DNA of 34,966 bases from Oopsacas minuta (Eukaryota; Porifera; Hexactinellida; Lyssacinosida; Leucopsacidae), in the NCBI GenBank assembly GCA_024704765.1, contig JAKMXF010000302.1, positions 560,115 through 595,080 of the forward strand, in the 5' to 3' direction. The notes below the pieces were generated by a model. The model saw only the letters and a list, made by a program, of their open reading frames with translations, did no database searches and had not been told where the DNA came from. The translations under genes and the position numbers were made by a program. Position 1 is the first letter of the stretch, and each line of letters starts with the position of its first letter. This document shows, one piece after another, positions 8,254 through 19,185 of the stretch.

Positions 8254-10833
8254 AAAATCCTCATGTCTACTGCTACTCATTAATACCTATCGGAATTGCT
8301 ACTATAATTGCTCTATCTTTCATCCCGGGTTTACTCTGGTGTTGTTGTAAGAAAGGGAGACGGAATGGAGACCCAGTTCCAAAGGTGAGACATTTCTGAG
8401 AATATTGCCGCTTATGCCTGTAAATAACTTTTGGACATTATTATCATCACTTTATCGGTGAAAATTATTACCTATTAATACATAACACCCTAAGGGAGGA
8501 CAAATGAATGTCAGTAACAGCAATATACAATTTCGGACATCAAAATTGGAATATTATATACATATAAAGCCAATGAAGTTTTGAGTTTCCTCTGGCTTGG
8601 TACCAAGTTAGGTGCCAAAGCGCCCCTCACTCCTCCCTAAGACCCGAATTGACATCTATTTTTTAGAATAATTATATACTTATATCCCTAGAATCACATT
8701 ATACTTCCCTATATCATTAGGAAGTATTAAGGTAAACCTTGTGGCTATTATAATTGTATTTACAACAACACTGAGCTCAGCATTTGCTTGAATACATCAA
8801 AATTCAATGGAATGATTTGATCCATAATGATGAGACAAACGAACTTAGTTTGTATAGCAAATATATGTGCTAAGCATTCAGGAGGGATACTCATGCTAAC
8901 TGATTTATAATTCCCCAAATACTTTTTGACATATTTTTGGGAAATACGCATTGAAAGCAATTGTAACCGATTTAGGATTATCAATAATTCTTAGCACCGT
9001 TCCAAAAATGGTTAATTACGATCGAATTATTACACTAGTAGAGCATACTAATGAGATTATTATCAGACATATGGTAACAAACCCAACAAATACTAATAAG
9101 TAATTCAATTTATCTTCAGCCGCCGATTAGAAGTTAATAGTATTTCTTCAAGAATGAGCAAATATACAATATTGGATATATTTTCAATATAGTAACACTT
9201 CTATTAGCCTATTTCCTTCCAATTTACTGATGAACTTGCGTGTAATTATTGTATTATTATCTGCCAAACACAAATACAATTAATAATACACTAATATTAT
9301 AAGATAATGTTAGTTATAAACCTTTTAATAGCTTTGTAATTTGTTTATTCTTTAATCGTGTTTTCATAATGTTGGTGTTTATCTATTATGGGTTTCAAGT
9401 TATGCGTTGGACGTGTACGGTGCTATTTCGAATTTGCTTGAAACTGGCTAGAAAGTGTATAACTTTTCTGACTAGTAGGAAAATTATTCCTGAAAAATGG
9501 TGAGTAAACCCTAACAGAATATGATTTATCAATTCGTGTTTCAGATCGTATATGGAAATGTAGGCAGACATTTGCCTAACACAGCCAATTTTCCTTACAA
9601 CAGATAGAATCATAATTTGACTTATTTTCATTATCTGCAATTATACGAATTCTTCAACTTGTATGTCACGTTATTATACACATAACGTATGTCACGTTGT
9701 AGTAATATGACCGTCGTATAATCCATTGTATAATTTCATATTAATTAATATTTCTCTGTGAAGTTTATCGATTTTTATTTGCAATAATTAAATATTTGTA
9801 TTATCCACAGGTAACGGGAGATATAGAGAGGTTAGTTGTCGGATATTTTTTATTTCATATTATTCCCTTTACAATTTATCTTTTTCAATAATTAACAATC
9901 TTTGTTCTGCGTTTACTTCTGTTTTATCTTTTACTTAGCTATCCAGGAGCTCCATCTACTCTTGGATCTCTATCTGGTAATTCTATACTATTAATTGTAC
10001 TCTTTCGGAATATTGGTTTAATTGTGTTTTAGGATCACATGAGAGTAACCAGCGTGAGTCAAGATTAACAGATTACTTGTTAGCCTCTTATGCTCGTGAA
10101 CCAGGTATCTCCAAGATCAGATCGCCTCCAAAATATTATACAAGAGAAGCATCACAGACTGAACATGTAATGTGTCCTTCCCAAGTTCCTACAGCTGTTA
10201 AAATTGGTGATGATTTCAAAATTAGTGAAAAACAGAAAATAGAAGACTTAAGAAACTCTGAAATTATCGTTACTAATTCGATTGAATCCCAAACTAGCAT
10301 TAACTCGAATTCTTCACATAAACGCCGTATTCCAGCAGATGCCCCTGAGGACGATGTGGTTGATATGAATATTAAAAAATCTCGACTTTCAAACGACTTG
10401 AATTTAGAAGAGAGCTTAGGTAAAGTCCGTCAGGATACTGAGGACATTATTAATGCAGGTCCCCAGGAATTAAGGATGGTAGAAAGTAGCGAAGGATCGA
10501 ATTGTAAGTTCTATAGAGAATAGTGCTCGAACTTTTAAAATATATTTAATATTACCCGCACTAATTTGTAAATTTCAAATTACAAGTATGTAAATATCAT
10601 TGCGTCTATTCTGTTTCCTTATAGTTTCAGATTGTATCCCTTCTCCCACACACACGGTTAAAACTGAATATCAAACCGCTAATAATTCGGAAACTGATTA
10701 TCAACCTATCGATGGCAATGAAGATTATGAAACCAACTCTCTTTTGTCTATATTGGAGTCCCAAAAGTTTGCGTGTGATCCAAAAAACACCGCAAACTAC
10801 TTTCAATGGATCCACCAAACTATTGGGACTGAC

Positions 10834-10866
<33 letters not shown>

Positions 10867-11051
10867 AAGTTACTATCCTCTCAATTATATCCAGATTCTA
10901 TACTGATATCTTCTATCGGAAATGTGAGTTGTATAATACACATTCCTAAAATTCCTAAACTTGAGGTTATAACTATGAGGTAATTTGTTTTCTTTAAATT
11001 TCCATATTTCAGGCATTACTTAAAACCCGAAATTACTCCGTAACTAATTGA
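8254..11051 (+). CDS. six-exon single-pass membrane protein with polyQ tail (N-terminus not found)
   Basis: Exons by splice signals: 8254-8384, 9811-9830, 9939-9976, 10033-10503, 10625-10923, 11013-11051. They join in one frame to 331 codons and a TGA. The first visible exon reads NPHVYCYSLIP, then a membrane helix (IGIATIIALSFIPGLLW), then CCCKKGRR, a likely palmitoylated stop-transfer. The rest is a ~290-residue Ser/Asn/Glu-rich, probably disordered cytoplasmic tail with basic clusters (HKRRIP, IKKSRLS) and ten consecutive CAA-coded glutamines near 10837-10866. The ectodomain and signal peptide must lie upstream, but block C occupies that place. The 20-nt second exon is the least certain; it is supported because it keeps the frame. 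The 1.4 kb first intron has nothing recognisable. This looks like a receptor or adhesion-type protein. No family is recognised. Confidence 0.6.
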
Positions 11052-11224
11052 GATTTAATTATCATTCATAAGGGTTGCTGTATCTAATCATTGAATGTGT
11101 CATTTATTAATAAGTCATTCACTCAAGTTAATTGTATTAACTACGTATGTAGCTATTTTCAAATTCCTATGTCACATCTAGTTGCTACGCTAGCAAGGGG
11201 CGATTTATTTAATTTTGCCTATAG

Positions 11225-12166
11225 ACACCTGAAGAACAGCCCAGGCCATGCTCTATATTATTTCCAAGTAATACAAAATCTTCTTTCATTCCAATAGACC
11301 CTTCACTAATGCATATTAGTGAACGTGAAGATTCCATTACACTAGATGGTACTTTGTTCCTCAAAAGATTCTATAGTAATATTCGAAATTGTAATCACAT
11401 GTATTTATCAGTAATTGGCAATCATAATGGAATTCGGAAATTCTCGTCCACCAGTAGTGTTTTTATCGATTCAAATACAGTGACACAACCAAATATGAAG
11501 CATACCCTAAAGTCAGTAGCGTTAGCAGTGCATAATTTACTCATATTCGATTCTAAAAATCAACAACCTCGTAACGACGATGTTTTTGATGAGGGTTTAC
11601 ACCCAATTTCAAGTCACGATGCAATTTGTTCCGATAGCTGCCTTATTCCAGAAGCTAAGACCATTTATAAATTCACGAAGCATCTTTTTCATTCAGCACA
11701 GTTGACAGCAGAATGTGTAATTATTTCTCTTATCTATCTGGAGCGCCTTCTTATATCCGCAGAGATTGATATATCAGTTTGTAATTGGAAACGAATATTG
11801 TTTGGATCAATCTTGTTAGCTTCGAAAGTATGGAATGATCAAGCTGTGTGGAATGTTGATTATTGTAATATTATGCAACAATTGCAGATTGATGATCTCA
11901 ATCAATTAGAAAGATCCTTTTTAAAACTATTACAATTCGAGATTAATGTCCCTTCAAGTGTATTCGCTAAATATTATTTCGATTTGCGGACTTTCGCTGT
12001 GTTTAACAACATTTCACTCCCTCTGGAACCTTTGAATAAGCAGAAAGCTGCGCAATTAGAAGCAATGCCTACCCATTGTGATCCTGATATCAACATTTCT
12101 CCACTTATTATGCGTTCTAATAGTGTAGAGCAAATTTTTCCCCAAACCCCCTTTGTTTTAAACTGA
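11225..12166 (+). CDS. CCNY: Cyclin Y (CCNY-like)
   Basis: The main exon (11298-12166) contains the cyclin Y hallmarks in order: HISERED, RKFSSTSSVFID, TQPNMKHTLKSVALAVHN, FDEGLHPIS, and the cyclin box with SAQLTAECVIISLIYLERLL, NWKRILFGSILLASKVW and DQAVWNVDYCNI. INVPSSVFAKYYFDLRTFA follows. Cyclin Y binds CDK14/16-type kinases at the plasma membrane and acts in Wnt co-receptor phosphorylation. The C-terminal RSNSVE resembles the 14-3-3-binding serine region of the family. A 43-nt upstream exon (11225-11267, TPEEQPRPCSILFPN) joined across a 30-nt GT-AG intron keeps the frame and is tentative. The myristoylated MGN start of vertebrate cyclin Y was not found. Stop TGA. The gene follows the preceding one by about 200 bases on the same strand. 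The family is certain; the 5' structure is not. Confidence 0.88.
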   Translation, partial: TPEEQPRPCSILFPSNTKSSFIPIDPSLMHISEREDSITLDGTLFLKRFYSNIRNCNHMYLSVIGNHNGIRKFSSTSSVFIDSNTVTQPNMKHTLKSVALAVHNLLIFDSKNQQPRNDDVFDEGLHPISSHDAICSDSCLIPEAKTIYKFTKHLFHSAQLTAECVIISLIYLERLLISAEIDISVCNWKRILFGSILLASKVWNDQAVWNVDYCNIMQQLQIDDLNQLERSFLKLLQFEINVPSSVFAKYYFDLRTFAVFNNISLPLEPLNKQKAAQLEAMPTHCDPDINISPLIMRSNSVEQIFPQTPFVLN

Positions 12167-12996
12167 TATCTCGGTTTTATTTAATTGCTAATTCTCATTT
12201 CTATAATTTAATCATTCATTAAAAAATTGTTTCCATAAATTATTCTTAATATTCAAATAATGCTAGAGAATTCATTTTAATTTCTAGTAAGGTAATCGAG
12301 TATGTGAAAGTTAATTTTGATATTTTCAATTTTATATTTATAATATTTGAAAGATATTTATCTGATCCAGGATCCCATAATCAGTCGGGTCCAGTGCAAT
12401 GCGGCATTTTCTTGGGGGGGTAGGGGGGACTTGCCCCCTTGAAAAAACAAAAGTACATGACCCTGAGCTGCACTACCAGTCTGTCGGCTGGACATTTTTC
12501 TGCTTGAAATTGTTGTATATTATGACAGTAATTCGATCTTCCCTAAAGTTTCCATGTAGATATGAAATTCCCGTATTACCTCGAATATTCGCCCCCCCTG
12601 AGGGTCCTAAAAATATGTAACTACATACAGTGAATCATTATTCCCCTTTATTTTGGTCAATCTACAGTTTGTAAGGCTATATATACATATTGCATAAACA
12701 TAGGTATGATTATATAGAAATAATCGTGCTTACAAAAATCTAAATTTCCCTCTGAAGGGTGCTTGAAATTCATAATCGCCCCGGCGATTATTCGAGGTAA
12801 TACGATATGCAATCTTTACTTAATTGTATCAATTTTTGTGAATATTGTTATGAAAATACTCTAGTAGTGATAAATTCGGTGATTAGAACTTGCGGAAAGT
12901 TTCAAGTTGATATTAGTGATAAAAGTGTATATCTCGACTAAACTTTCGTATACGTACTATGATTGCGTCACAACTACATTTAGGTTATTCTCCCAG
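12167..12996. other. non-coding with a ~235-bp inverted-repeat element
   Basis: CGTATTACCTCGAATATTCG at about 12572 returns inverted as CGATTATTCGAGGTAATACG ending near 12806, with one mismatch, flanking ~190 bases: a MITE-like element. Near 12376-12440 a G-rich repeat end (AATCAGTCGGGTCCAGTGCA, then GGGGGGGTAGGGGGG) resembles a segment at about 14655-14695. No gene is supported; the short plus-strand frame at 12399 is a by-product of this repeat. Confidence 0.55.
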
Positions 12997-13870
12997 ATTT
13001 CTGGGTTGTGAACACTTGCCATCTGTAATTCTATTCACTTATCCTCTTTCACTCAATTGCTCAGGTGACTCAGTTTCCGCCCCCCAATACTCTTGGAACA
13101 GAGACTTTATTCCTCTTAATGATGCTATTACTCAAGGGTAAATTGATGTTTCATTGTTTAGCTGTATTTTATTGATTAGTTTGGGTAGGTCTGACAACAA
13201 GATTACAAATATCAAATATCTTATCAGTGATAGGTTTTATAAGAAATTCATTGGACCACCCTGAATTTTATCAAAAATTAATTTTCGTTCATTCAGATAT
13301 TTCTCTACTTCTGCACCTGGTATTCTTGTGAAGAATTCTCTCTTTAAAGAAGATAGCGGAGATTACACTTGTATCGTTTCCAACTCTTTAGGTTTAATAC
13401 ACCAGAGTACTTACATCACCATACTAAGTAACTATTATTTGTATAGTTATGTTTATTAGTAAACATATCGATTATTTGTTTACCAAAATATCAATCAAGA
13501 ATAATTCTTATTCATTTAGATGATACTAGATTCATACATGAGCCTTCCTCTGGCTCTTTTGCACTAGCCCAAGATAACTATCTGGTATGTGAGGCTAGTG
13601 TAGATGAGGAACTCTCTCTATCGTTTAAGTGGCTAGTAGATGGAATCCTTTTTGCAGCTAAATATAATGCCTTATCCCCGCTAAATATATATATATATAT
13701 ACGTATATTCCTCATCAGACTAGCAACAGAGTGAGTTACGTATCTCCCCACCAAGGAACTTTACTCTTCAGAAACACCCAGGAGTTAGACACATGAGAGT
13801 ACCAGTGTATCGTAGAAACTATAGATGATAATTCCGTTGTAGCAAATAGATATCTCTATTCAAGTACTCA
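12997..13870 (+). pseudogene. immunoglobulin-domain gene fragment with a premature stop
   Basis: Exons 12997-13137 and 13297-13427 join in phase to an Ig-like domain: LSLNCSGDS (first Cys), YSWNRDF (Trp), EDSGDYTCIVSNSLG (second Cys). The next exon from 13520 starts a second domain with YLVCEAS and FKWLVDG. A fourth piece (13719-13870) supplies the end of that domain, but its canonical DxGxYxC motif reads DT-stop-EYQC: a TGA at 13794-13796 replaces a glycine codon, a one-base change from GGA. An AT microsatellite at about 13685-13702 also breaks the exon between the two halves. All other splice sites look good (GTAAAT, TTCATTCAG, TTCATTTAG, CA/GTAAGA). It is probably a recently inactivated piece of a surface protein or receptor; membrane and intracellular parts were not found. 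Confidence 0.7.
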
Positions 13871-13968
13871 GTAAGAATCCCGAATGATCAATTTTTACTT
13901 GTATGGCATTGCAATGTTACTTTTGTTGGCTAAGCGAAACAAATACCAAGCTGCTGTAAATCTAAGTA

Positions 13969-14266
13969 CAGTGGACCCTCGCTGATCCGAACAGTAGAGA
14001 ATAAAGAATTTTTGGTTTAAAAATAATAATTTTCAATCGGTATAGTAATGTTTGGTTCAGATTAGCGAGGTTGATATTATATCTTACAGTAACATAATCT
14101 GATTTGTAATACATATTACTTATATTTATTCCTATAATTTTGAGTTGCATAATGATTATAATTCCCCATATAAATGTATTATTTTACTAATCCGAACAAA
14201 TTCGCTAATCGGAACAGATATTCCATGAATCAGAACACCTCTGTTCGGATTAGCGAGGGTCTACTG
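13969..14266. mobile_element. 298-bp Tigger-like MITE
   Basis: CAGTGGACCCTCGCTGATCC at the left and an inverted TTAGCGAGGGTCTACTG at the right form 26-bp terminal repeats with two mismatches, flanked by TA. These are typical Tigger/pogo termini. Additional internal copies (ATCCGAACA, CGCTAATCGGAACAG) lie at 14190-14250. No transposase is present. Confidence 0.88.
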
Positions 14267-15189
14267 TAGTGCACTCTGAGTGAATCTGTATATTTTGATC
14301 GAATGATGAAAAGGCAAATTTTGATCAAAGCTCTACTAAAATGTCTCCAGTCAAACTTTGATCAAAAATTGTTGAATCTTGATCGAAAGTGAGAACTTTG
14401 ATAGAAAATGGAGAAAATAAATAAAAAAATCCAATGATCCGCCATTTTACTAAGATTTACAATAATCAATCCAACAAAACTCCATCCAATCATAAAATTG
14501 GCATAAATTCCACACTCTTGTCCTTTGGTAGCTAATAACGAACACAAATAAATACTCCCAGAGCCATAAGGTAGCGAAATAAATCCCTAATCCCCTACCA
14601 ATGGTACTCTTTCTAATTAATAAAATATAAAGTGCTAGCACGTCCTAGATTGAAATCAGTCGAGTCTGGTGCATTGTGCCATTACATGGGGGCGGATACC
14701 GACAATTCGCACCACGACAATTCGCACCTAATTTGATTGGTCAATTTGATATGATATTCGTTAATTAATTTAATCTAAGTACACATAAATAATCAATTTT
14801 CTACTAATTATATCTGTACACGGAAAGTCTTAATTGGATAGATAATCCTAATTTTAGATGACATGATTCCATTTAATGATATGAATTCCAAAGATTGCTA
14901 TAGTAAGTATTAAGTAAACACACACGAAGTAAATACTCTTAGGGCTATACTTGGTAAAGAGGAATGTAGTAAACAGGATATAATCACCTGTGATATTTGC
15001 AATCCTCGGACATAAATAGAAAATGATCTAGGAAATTGAAAATACCGTTAATTTCTATATCTGAATAATCGCCGTGGTATTCTCGTGCATTATATACATA
15101 AGTGATCTGGCGCTTATTCAGGGAAATACTCTGGTTAACTTCAAAGTTATTTATCCATATTGATTGATTACACTTTGTAAATTAGGAAA
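14267..15189. other. no gene seen; short tandem repeat at 14699-14728
   Basis: 14290-14420 repeats TTTGATCGAA/TTTTGATCAAA-like words. At 14699-14728 a 14-15 bp unit (GACAATTCGCACCAC) occurs twice in tandem. The rest is AT-rich with no coding support; minus-strand frames at 14362-14641 lack any recognisable domain. Confidence 0.4.
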
Positions 15190-15204
15190 GATAACATTAG
15201 CACT

Positions 15205-15585
15205 ATGGAACAAGATCTGGTACCAGAACAGCATACAGCTCCTGAAGCCTCACCTATTGACATAGATCCAGAGTATGACGCAATGGACATAGGGACAGGC
15301 AATGAGGTAATGGACTGGTAAGATGTACCAGTCCATTACTCAGTCCCTCATTCTACTCCTGCTCTATCTGAGATTTGGGAATATTTCCTGCAACAACAAA
15401 AGGAACAGATGACACAATCTATGGATCCACAACAACCTCACATTCCTGTAGCCACTACTTCCTTACATCAACAGTATAGCATTTATCATACATGCTATCC
15501 TCCTGTACACTACGATACTACTCCTCACGGTATTCGTCCCCAACCATTCCCTCTCTTTGCTAACTCCTTCCTTATTTTCGTATAA
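15205..15585 (+). CDS. acidic frame, copy 3, open after an in-frame TAA
   Basis: Codons 1-38 match the repeats at 787 and 7357 (MEQDLVPEQHTAPE start, MDIDPEYDAMDIG, MDW). After the TAA at 15319-15321, within the same perfect hairpin (15310-15336), the frame stays open for 87 codons: DVPVHYSVPHSTPALSEIW, then FLQQQKEQMTQSM, then a Pro/His/Tyr-rich end before TAA. The first ~110 bases after the hairpin are shared with the other two copies; the rest is unique here. Possible readings are: a longer ancestral protein with a nonsense mutation, stop read-through at the hairpin, or splicing at the GTAAGA. Because all three copies share the TAA, a random late mutation is less likely. The Gln-rich helix could be part of a retroelement Gag-like protein, but no family motif is visible. 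Confidence 0.35.
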
Positions 15586-15841
15586 TTAATATATTTTTAC
15601 TATTATGAAGTATTCAATTTTTGTATGTATTTTAATTCGCATACCTCAATCAATCTATTATTTGAATTATTTTTCGAGATTTCCTTTGAAGTTCTTCAAT
15701 TACGCAAACCAGTCAATTCAATATGCTCCCAAATCGTAAAACTATATTTATTATGAAACTAACGGTAAAGACGTACAGGTTACAGTCTTCATCATATGTG
15801 TATAAATATACTCATAAAAGAGGTGAAGAAAATTTGATATA

Positions 15842-17945
15842 CAGTAAACATTGGATTTAACGACACTCGTTTGGGCAGCAAAAAAGGTCGCTATATCCGA
15901 TTTGTCGCTAAATCCGAGGAAGCTTTATATATGCATTATATACCGGATGACACCCAAATTTATTCGTGTTATACGATGTAGTGTACTATGTTGTTGTATT
16001 ATCGTCATAATAGTGTCATGAATATGATTAGTTTGACTTGAAAAAGCTAGTTATTGAGGCCTGCTGCAATCAACTCAACTGACTTTCAGCCAAGAAGTTT
16101 TGAAGTTCGCTGACAGACTGAATCTGTTTCTCTGAGCATGGGAGGGTGTGCAAGAACTTCATAACAGTGTCAAGGCATGAGACAACAGTGTCGAATGACG
16201 GAACATGGATATTGAGGGGATATTCATTGTCGTCATTTTCGATATCAACATCGTCATCACTTGGAGGGTGTGCAGACTATTAAGGATGTCGTCAATTTCG
16301 AGACCATTTGCACCAGGTCAAATTGCAGCACCATCATCCAGACCAACAAAGTCCTCAAATGATAAGCCTTCCGAAACAAGCCCTGCTTCTTCAGCACTGC
16401 TCCAAATTGATGTGTCAGGTGCTGAGGTTTCTTCAGTGACAGGTAAATCCTTGAACCCAATATGCTGATAGCAATGCTTGATGGTTGTGGGGGTGACATT
16501 ATCCCAGGACATTTTTAGCCAGTCCAAGGCCTGGAGCAAGTCAAACTTGAACCCCGTTTCAGAATCAACTGCCAATAAACGCTTCCTAACAAGAAACTGG
16601 CGGTAGTGATGCTTGAGGGTCTTGATTATACCTGCGTCCATGGGCTGAGTCATAGACGTTGTGTTGGGTGGGAGAAAGAAAAGCTTGATATGGGACAAGT
16701 TAAGGTTCGGATGACCTGAGAAGTTGTCAAGAATCATGGTGATTTTCCTGTCATCAAATATCATAGAATTGTTCAACTTCCTTTGCAATTTCTCAAAAAT
16801 CTCACTTGTCATCCATGCGGTTCGATTGGCATCATACTCCACTGGAAGATTCAGGACGCCTCAGAAACAGTGGGGGCGCTTACTCTTTCCAATAACCAGT
16901 AGCGGAAACCTCTCCCCAAGCGCACTAGCTGCTACCAATACAGTGAGGCGTTCCTTGGAGCGCTTGCCTCCTTTGCACAAGTCTCCTCGGAAAGACAAAG
17001 TTCTGTCTGGTGTCATCTTCCAGAATAGCCCAGTCTCATCAGCATTGAAAATATCCTTGTCTTCAAACTCTTCTCTGATCAGTTTCAGCTGCGTTGATAT
17101 CCAGTTGTCAGCACCAGCGTGATCTGGTGATTGGCTCTCACCCGAGATTTGACCGCTGGTGATGTTATGGCGCTTCTTCCAACGATCTATCCAGTTCAGA
17201 TCAAGGAACACAGGTTCGAGGTAGCCAGGCACATTTCGTACTTTCAGTTTCTCCACGATGCATATCGACTTTTCTAGAAGAAAGGGACCGGCGACTGACT
17301 CATCTGGAGCTGTGCTCTTCAAATAACGAAACCACTCAAGCAGTGCAGTGTCTATCTCCGGGTATCGAGACAGCTTTGTGCTCTTCGAATCAAGATTTGA
17401 TGCACTTGCGATGGAAGTTTCAATTATCGCCCGATCTTTCAAGAAGCCGGCTAGGGTCCCATGTGAAATGCCATGTTTCTGCTCCAAGAATGGTCGCTTA
17501 GCTCCTGCATCAAGCTCCTTCAAAATTTTGTATTTTTCAGCAAAAGAAAAGCGCTTCCTTTTGCCAAGTCCGCTCGAATCCATAACGATTAAATCTTCAC
17601 ATTACATTGTACGTACAATAGCTTTTAACAAGCGTTTTCTTAAGAAGCCAGGTGCTGATGATTCAAAAGGAGATTTTAATTTTTTTATAATTAAATCAAT
17701 TATTAGAACCTTAACAATTCACTAGTACACTTTTCTTAAGTCCACAGTATAGACAACCCAAAAGTCGTAATATTCAATTGGATTTGCATGGAGCAGGCAT
17801 AGAAAATATGTCGCTAAATTCAATGTGTCGTTATCTGACAGGTCGTTATACCCGAGGTGTGGTGTGTGTAGAATAATGCTGCGAGATTCTGGGCAAGCAA
17901 AATGAATCCTTATAAGCGATTTGTCGTTAAATCCAATGTTTACTG
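15842..17945. mobile_element. near-complete Tigger/pogo transposon
   Basis: A 2.1 kb element with perfect 24-bp terminal inverted repeats (left CAGTAAACATTGGATTT..., right ...AAATCCAATGTTTACTG), flanked by TA on both sides. Extra subterminal copies of the GTCGCTAAATCCGA / GTCGTTATACCCGA motif lie inside each end (15886-15920 and 17810-17860), as expected for transposase binding sites. It encodes one minus-strand transposase at 16318-17583. It is the best preserved mobile element of the window. Confidence 0.93.
16318..17583 (-). pseudogene. Tigger transposase with a single nonsense codon
   Basis: The frame starts at 17583 with MDSSGLGKRKRFSFAEKYK, a pogo/CENP-B-type helix-turn-helix region. 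A second DNA-binding helix set includes DTALLEWFRYLK and WIDRWKKRHNI. The DDE/D catalytic core follows: FNADETGLFWK (first Asp), TMILDNFSGHPN (second Asp), QPMDAGIIKTLK (third Asp). It reads in one frame to a stop at 16318, about 420 codons, the usual length for Tigger. One TGA at 16861-16863 splits it: HCF-stop-GVLNLPVEYDANRTAWM. Relatives have Arg or Lys there, so CGA or AGA to TGA is the likely change. There are no frameshifts, so inactivation is recent or the TGA is a sequencing/allelic difference. The enzyme would cut and paste the element at TA sites. Confidence 0.9.
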
Positions 17946-18227
17946 TAATTGGAGGATCCTATACAGTACATAGCCAATGGATAATATCAATTTTTCTAAT
18001 CCTTTGTATATTCACAATGTATAAGAATTGGAATTTTGTATACACCCATAAGTTCCGAAATTCTCATTAATAATAATAATAATTACAAATTACCTAATTT
18101 TATTCATTCCTCTTTCTTACTGATTTCTTCCCTAATTTATATTTAACGATCGTGTTGTCTTCCCCAATAATTAGCACTCATTTATTTCTTTTCTTGAATG
18201 TCACAAGTGTGGATGAAGGAAAGAGTA
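17946..18227. other. no gene seen
   Basis: AT-rich DNA including a short AAT repeat (about 18070-18085). Nothing coding was recognised. Confidence 0.4.
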
Positions 18228-18632
18228 CGAACACCAGGTGTAGGATTCCAATGAGGAGACCAATTGGATGAACTCCCCTCCAGAATTCCCTTGAGCAGGA
18301 AATAGACGGAGTCTAGCTCTAATTAGTTCACATGTGATTTTGCTGGTGATTTTAGTGCTTATTTATTGGAGCATGAAAAGGATCTTTATTGGGATACGGA
18401 CTGTTCGGTACGTAGACATTTGGTTATGTTATTAAGATGTATAGTAGAAACTGTTAAATATTGACTGTTAATGCTGGATTAATGAATGGGAAATATTGAA
18501 ACAAAATGATAAGTAATGATAAGGAGAGTGTGCACTAGTTTTATGCTCGTTTAGGCCAATTCTATGTGCCACTCTAACGTATATACTCCATGGCTAGTCT
18601 ATGAAAGTATCCGGATATCCGATTATTAAGTC
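18228..18632. repeat. dispersed block B, copy 2
   Basis: Direct copy of 6628-7024. Its right edge (TCCGATTATTAAG) joins a MULE fragment here, whereas copy 1 joins block A. The shared edge in two contexts marks a real unit boundary, possibly the end of an unrecognised element. Confidence 0.85.
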
Positions 18633-18702
18633 CTTCTTCATTAGTTTTATCCTTTTGTCGTTTTGGAGGCTTTTCTCCATCAATAAATTTGGTCTGTTTT
18701 AC

Positions 18703-18909
18703 TTATAAAAGTTTTTGTTCTCGCTTCAATGCAATGATGAAGCGCCAAATGTTGGAATGGCAACATCCGATGGTAGCATTGTATGAGCGATGCCAAGCCT
18801 CTACTGTGTTAGTAGTCCTGGGAATTCCCTGAGGAATTTCCTTTCTCTTAAGGCCAATCTTTATTTCCAAGCAGTTACCCAATTGCTTATCTGGCATGTA
18901 GGTGCTCAT
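18703..18909 (-). pseudogene. MULE transposase C-terminal fragment
   Basis: The minus strand reads MSTYMPDKQLGNCLEIK, then RTTNTVEAWHRSYN, then SNIWRFIIALKREQ. The NxVEAWHRxxN block followed by FIxxLKxEQ is the C-terminal signature of animal MULE transposases; the more complete MULE at 27.8-28.6 kb has NNSIEGWHNAFK and FLQREQ. Only about 68 residues remain. Its 5' half is also present in the inverted copy at 24446-24856. It lies directly upstream of, and opposite to, the small gene at 19027. Confidence 0.65.
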
Positions 18910-19185
18910 TAGTTCTCTTCACTATTGTCAACCCCCTTAGTCTGTAATCTTGGTTTACACTGAAAATTTGGAAGGTACCTGTAGTCGACCATCCGATAAA
19001 CTATACTATTATTTGTATAATTAGCAATGACCACACCTCGTGGACTCCCACCTGATTACAATTCAGCATTATCGATGATGAGAGTTAATGCGGACCATAG
19101 AGCCCTACACAGAGAAAACTCTGAATTACGACTCAATTTGGGATGGATGACCAGTAAGTCTAAGCATTATTTTGATGGATTCTAT
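18781..19185. repeat. ~405-bp segment, inverted partner of 24446-24856
   Basis: This segment holds the 5' half of the MULE fragment and exon 1 of the small tail-anchored gene. The inverted copy at 24446-24856 matches with about 5-6 percent differences by eye. Its left limit (18781) coincides with the point where the other copy meets an N. Its right limit is inside the small gene's intron. Confidence 0.88.

Noticed and set aside
8760-9640. Two minus-strand frames inside the large intron of the membrane-protein gene
   Set aside because: No domain, no splice partner, and composition like the surrounding intron.
12399-12620. 73-codon plus-strand frame
   Set aside because: It lies in a G-rich repeat end and part of an inverted-repeat element, with no domain or codon signal.
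16205-17725. Plus-strand frames across the Tigger element
   Set aside because: They are antisense to a transposase with clear catalytic motifs.
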